Of a DNA stretch of 64,000 nt, positions 61,477-64,000 are shown piece by piece (the first letter of the stretch is position 1; each line of letters begins with the position of its first letter). The stretch is taken from contig CP102255.1 of the NCBI GenBank assembly GCA_025146135.1, forward strand, positions 1,860,001-1,924,000, given 5' to 3'. This DNA is from Anaerotruncus colihominis (GTDB lineage: Bacteria > Bacillota > Clostridia > Oscillospirales > Ruminococcaceae). Below the pieces are notes generated by a model. The model worked only from the letters and a program-made list of their open reading frames with translations, did not search any database and had not been told where the DNA came from. The position numbers and the translations under genes were made by a program.

Positions 61477-62790
61477 ATGAAAAAAATGGTGTCGCTGCTG
61501 CTTGCTGCTGTTTTGGCCGCCGGCACGTTGTCTGCCTGTAAAAAAAACGATCCGGAACCTGCGGAATCCTCGCAGCCAGAGCCTGAGCAGATCTATCAGG
61601 ACGGCGATTATCCTGTATCGTACACTGTTCCCGCGCTCGACCGCACGATGGATTTTATCACATTGAGCATTAAGGACGGACAGATCGAAATTTCTGATTA
61701 TGGCTGCCGTGAGGACAACTCTGTTCCTGCCGACAGCGCAAATGAAGGCTCCACCAGCAGCGACGCCGCTCTGCCGTCGGTACCTGAAACGGCGTCGTCT
61801 GAAGCCGCGTCGTCCGAAGCTGCTGCAAGCGGCCATGAGGGCGCCACCGAATATGAGATGAAGGCGCTGCTCCAAATGGATGAAATTGTGGACGAATTCA
61901 ATGCCGTCGGCCACGATGTGGAAAAGATGGAACTTATTGAGGGAACAGACGAACATTTTTACCGTTTCCAACGCATGGTGCGAGAGGCTTTGGAAGCCGC
62001 TAAAACCGGCGATACCCAGGAAATTAAGCTTGGCAAATATGCTGACGGCGACTATGAAGCGGTCATGCCTGAATTTAACGCAGCAGGCTGGAAGGAATAT
62101 ATTCGCCTGACAGTCAAGGACAGCCAGATCACAGATATTGAATTCAATGCGACAAAGCAGGACGATTCCTCTGTACTGATCACTGAGGATCCCGAACAAA
62201 ATCCACAGGGGCAGTCCGACACGCCCGCCGATTATTATCCTGCGATCGCTCAAAGCTTCACCGAGGCCGGCGAGGATTTGAACAATCTGACAGCTCCAAC
62301 GAACGGAACGGCCGCATTCAAAGCCTTCTCCAAGCTGATGAAACCGTTGTTGGCCAGCATGATCTCGGGCGGCGAAAAGAACATTGTCGCCCCTATGTAT
62401 GTAGATGGTACATATAAGGCGCAAATGAAGGAATTTGATGAATACGGCTGGAAGGATTATATTGTTCTTAATATCAAAAACGACCAGGTTACAATCGAGG
62501 AGTACGACGCTTTCTCTCAAGCTGATGAAACCAAGCTGAAGTCTCAGGACAGCGAGTTGGCGTCCTCCATGAAGGAAAAGTCCGGTACCGATCCTGCCGC
62601 AGCTTCAAAGCAGTTGATTGATAACTTTGAAAAAGCGGGCGGCGATCCATATACAATGGACAGTGTCGCCGGTGCAACTGTTTCGTCCAATACATTCCGC
62701 TTGATGGTCGCACAGATTCTCGCCACCAGCGCGGTCGAGGGCGATACGGAAAATACGCTTGAGATCGAGCCTTTCCCCGCAGAGCTTTAA
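61477..62790 (+). CDS. Lipoprotein with repeated FMN-binding-like domains
   Basis: 437 residues. Lipobox LSAC (cysteine 21) anchors it outside the cell. Three related units follow, each opening with a Y-x-DG-Y/T motif: YQDGDYPVSY (near 41), KYADGDYEAVMPEFNAAGWKEY (near 187) and MYVDGTYKAQMKEFDEYGWKDY (near 308). Units 2 and 3 are close paralogues; unit 1 is more diverged. The last ends DSVAGATVSSNTF, the SGAT-like flavin-attachment pattern of FMN-binding domains. A serine/alanine linker with EAASSEAAAS follows unit 1. A role in extracellular electron transfer or membrane redox is an inference; flavin attachment is not proved. Confidence 0.82.
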   Translation: MKKMVSLLLAAVLAAGTLSACKKNDPEPAESSQPEPEQIYQDGDYPVSYTVPALDRTMDFITLSIKDGQIEISDYGCREDNSVPADSANEGSTSSDAALPSVPETASSEAASSEAAASGHEGATEYEMKALLQMDEIVDEFNAVGHDVEKMELIEGTDEHFYRFQRMVREALEAAKTGDTQEIKLGKYADGDYEAVMPEFNAAGWKEYIRLTVKDSQITDIEFNATKQDDSSVLITEDPEQNPQGQSDTPADYYPAIAQSFTEAGEDLNNLTAPTNGTAAFKAFSKLMKPLLASMISGGEKNIVAPMYVDGTYKAQMKEFDEYGWKDYIVLNIKNDQVTIEEYDAFSQADETKLKSQDSELASSMKEKSGTDPAAASKQLIDNFEKAGGDPYTMDSVAGATVSSNTFRLMVAQILATSAVEGDTENTLEIEPFPAEL

Positions 62791-62804
62791 AATTATTATA
62801 TTAT

Positions 62805-62840
62805 AAAAATAACCGCGGCATATGCCGCGGTTATTTTTTT
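62805..62840 (+). terminator. Terminator of the FMN-binding-like lipoprotein gene
   Basis: AAAAATAACCGCGGC/GCCGCGGTTATTTTT with ATAT loop, 14 bases past the stop, ending in a run of T. Confidence 0.88.
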
Positions 62841-63043
62841 GCTCCGCACGATAACAAACGAAAGTCCCCGCATATATACGGCACTGGATGAGGACATATC
62901 GTTACCTTGCGTTCAAGAATGATTTTTACGGGAGCGGGCAGCCAAGCTGCCCGCTCCACTCTTTTGTAATTCTTTTGTTACTTTTTATAATTCTGCACTC
63001 AGAAAATAGTGCATTAGGCCGGAGAAATTTTTCGGCGTTTCCA

Positions 63044-63072
63044 TTGACATTTTCTCTAAATTATGATATATT
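63044..63072 (+). promoter_or_regulatory. SigA-type promoter of kduD
   Basis: TTGACA (63044-63049) and TATATT (63067-63072), 17 bases apart, 83 bases before kduD. Confidence 0.75.
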
Positions 63073-63093
63073 TTTTCACATAAAATAATACGT

Positions 63094-63108
63094 TTACATT
63101 CTATGTAA
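63094..63108. promoter_or_regulatory. Possible operator palindrome in the kduD leader
   Basis: TTACATTCTATGTAA, a perfect 6-bp inverted repeat with a 3-base centre, about 22 bases after the -10 box. Its position suits a repressor site of a sugar-acid regulator. Confidence 0.45.
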
Positions 63109-63154
63109 TATTTTTCAATAATATATATGAAAAACAAATGGGAGTGAATGATTT

Positions 63155-63925
63155 ATGGAAACCATTGAAAAATTCAGCTTGAAGGGCAAGGCGGCTATCG
63201 TCACCGGCGCCACCCGTGGTCTGGGACAGGGTATCGCCATAGGTCTGGCGGGAGCGGGCGCAGACATTGTGGGCGTCGGCCGTTCCGATCACAGTCAAAC
63301 AAGGGAAAAAATTGAGAAGCTGGGGCGCCGGTATTTGGAGCTGAAATTGGACATGGGAGAAAATACCACCCCGGAACTTGTGGTCCAAAAAACGGTGGAG
63401 CAATTCGGCAAGGTCGATATTTTGGTTAACGCCGCCGGTATTACCCGCCGTGTCATGGCCATTGACATCAGCCGGAAGGACTGGCAGGACGTTCTGGATG
63501 TCAATCTGACTGCCCTGTTCTTTATGTGTCAGGCTGTGGCACGTCAGTTCATCAAGCAGGGAGGCGGCGGCAAAATCATCAACATTGGCTCCATGACCTC
63601 CTATCAGGGCGGCATTAAGGTGATCCCATACACAGCCAGTAAGGCTGCCGTGCGCAACATTACCATGCACATGTGCAACGAGTGGGCCGCTCCCTATGGT
63701 ATCCATATCAACTGCATTGCCCCGGGATATATGGTGACGGATATGACCGCGCCCATGCGCTCTGAGACCTCCCGCATGGCGGAAACTAACACCCGAATCC
63801 CTATGGATCGCTGGGGTGTTCCCGAAGATCTCGCCGGCGCGGCCATCTTCCTGGCCTCCGACGCCTCCGACTACGTAAACGGCTTTACCATAGCGGTAGA
63901 CGGCGGCTTCCTGGCCAAGTCCTAA
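63155..63925 (+). CDS. kduD: SDR oxidoreductase, 2-dehydro-3-deoxy-gluconate 5-dehydrogenase-like
   Basis: 256 residues. Short-chain dehydrogenase with cofactor site VTGATRGLGQGIAIGLAGAG (17-36), NAAG(I), the catalytic YTASK and the GYMVTDMTAPMR region. It most resembles KduD, which reduces or oxidises diketo-deoxygluconate in pectin and hexuronate breakdown; other SDR sugars cannot be excluded. GGGAGTGA precedes the ATG at 63155. A Gfo/Idh/MocA gene follows at 28 bases, so a sugar-acid operon is starting here. Confidence 0.8.
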   Translation: METIEKFSLKGKAAIVTGATRGLGQGIAIGLAGAGADIVGVGRSDHSQTREKIEKLGRRYLELKLDMGENTTPELVVQKTVEQFGKVDILVNAAGITRRVMAIDISRKDWQDVLDVNLTALFFMCQAVARQFIKQGGGGKIINIGSMTSYQGGIKVIPYTASKAAVRNITMHMCNEWAAPYGIHINCIAPGYMVTDMTAPMRSETSRMAETNTRIPMDRWGVPEDLAGAAIFLASDASDYVNGFTIAVDGGFLAKS

Positions 63926-63952
63926 GTCCCTGCCAAAAAGGAGCTGTTGATT

Positions 63953-64000
63953 ATGGAAAAGAAATATCGGGCCGGCCTGATCGGTGTGGGTTCTATCGCC
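63953..64000 (+). CDS. Gfo/Idh/MocA-family oxidoreductase, 5' end only
   Basis: Only 16 codons remain before the window ends: MEKKYRAGLIGVGSIA, the start of a dinucleotide-binding fold typical of Gfo/Idh/MocA dehydrogenases (GxGxxA). AAAGGAG stands nine bases before the ATG. It follows kduD by 27 bases and is likely co-transcribed; its sugar substrate is unknown. Confidence 0.6.
   Translation, partial: MEKKYRAGLIGVGSIA

Larger units (their letters stand above)
62841..63154. other. Intergenic region before kduD
   Basis: It has a second hairpin GGAGCGGGCAGC/GCTGCCCGCTCC (62931-62957), like the one at 59011, then AT-rich DNA with the kduD promoter and a palindrome. A 66-codon frame at 62888 lacks a ribosome site and crosses the hairpin; I do not call it. 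Confidence 0.55.

Noticed and set aside
62888..63088. 66-codon frame on the plus strand
   Set aside because: No ribosome site, it crosses a hairpin and the kduD promoter, and its composition is not protein-like.
1..64000. CRISPR array, prophage, transposase, rRNA
   Set aside because: No regular spaced repeats, phage structural genes, transposase-like proteins or rRNA sequence were seen on either strand.

Overview
The window is chromosomal DNA from an endospore-forming member of the Clostridia, probably the Ruminococcaceae/Oscillospiraceae branch. A complete spoIIIAA-AH operon shows the sporulation. The clostridial order Asp23-nusB-Kae1-like-xseA-xseB-ispA, the DapL route to meso-diaminopimelate and a T-box leader all fit. 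The base composition is mid-GC, with AT-rich intergenic regions, and most genes of the left half lie on the minus strand. No prophage, insertion sequence with a transposase, CRISPR array or rRNA was seen; the core of the window is housekeeping DNA.

Layout. 1-4.1 kb: minus-strand operon asp23-nusB-Kae1 paralogue-xseA-xseB-ispA (ispA runs off the left edge) with its own promoter. 4.2-9.4 kb: spoIIIAA-AH. 9.5-10.1 kb: a regulator whose HTH domain is scrambled by two compensating frameshifts. 10.5-13.1 kb: a T-box leader with a probable isoleucine specifier (AUC), then an XRE-cupin regulator and an acyl-CoA ligase. 13.1-16.8 kb: gph phosphatase, thioesterase, clpC. 17-21.2 kb: a cysteine-rich spore-type peptide and potABCD. 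21.7-23.9 kb: DUF1847 protein and a pentulose-phosphate epimerase pair. 24-29.1 kb: livKHMGF. 29.4-38.3 kb: pncB, a GT4 glycosyltransferase, an FAD protein, SRPBCC-cimA, tRNA-Ser(GGA), dapF-dapL.

38.3-46 kb: a 160-bp MITE-like element, two small regulators or membrane proteins, a VTT-family membrane protein, malic enzyme with an orphan partner, a PHP phosphoesterase and a DnaD/DnaC-like helicase-loading pair. 46-52.7 kb: sugar isomerase, PASTA pseudokinase, a second acyl-CoA ligase, a repeat-bearing surface protein and a small basic protein. 53-59 kb: trxB and the shikimate/tyrosine operon tyrA-aroB-aroA-aroC-GNAT. 59-64 kb: an ATP-grasp protein, two secreted lipoproteins and the start of a hexuronate-type operon (kduD and a Gfo/Idh/MocA protein cut by the window end).

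How the genes fit together. Amino-acid supply is a recurring theme: isoleucine synthesis (cimA), branched-chain uptake (liv), lysine/DAP (dapF-dapL), aromatics (tyrA-aroBAC), and the T-box-controlled acyl-CoA ligase. That ligase could activate a branched short-chain acid for isoleucine synthesis by reductive carboxylation (inference). Two families of short dispersed repeats occur. One carries a -10 promoter box and a hairpin leader at three loci; the other is a hairpin element beside gene ends at two loci. The most notable observations are the T-box/acyl-CoA ligase unit, the promoter-carrying repeat family and the PASTA pseudokinase.
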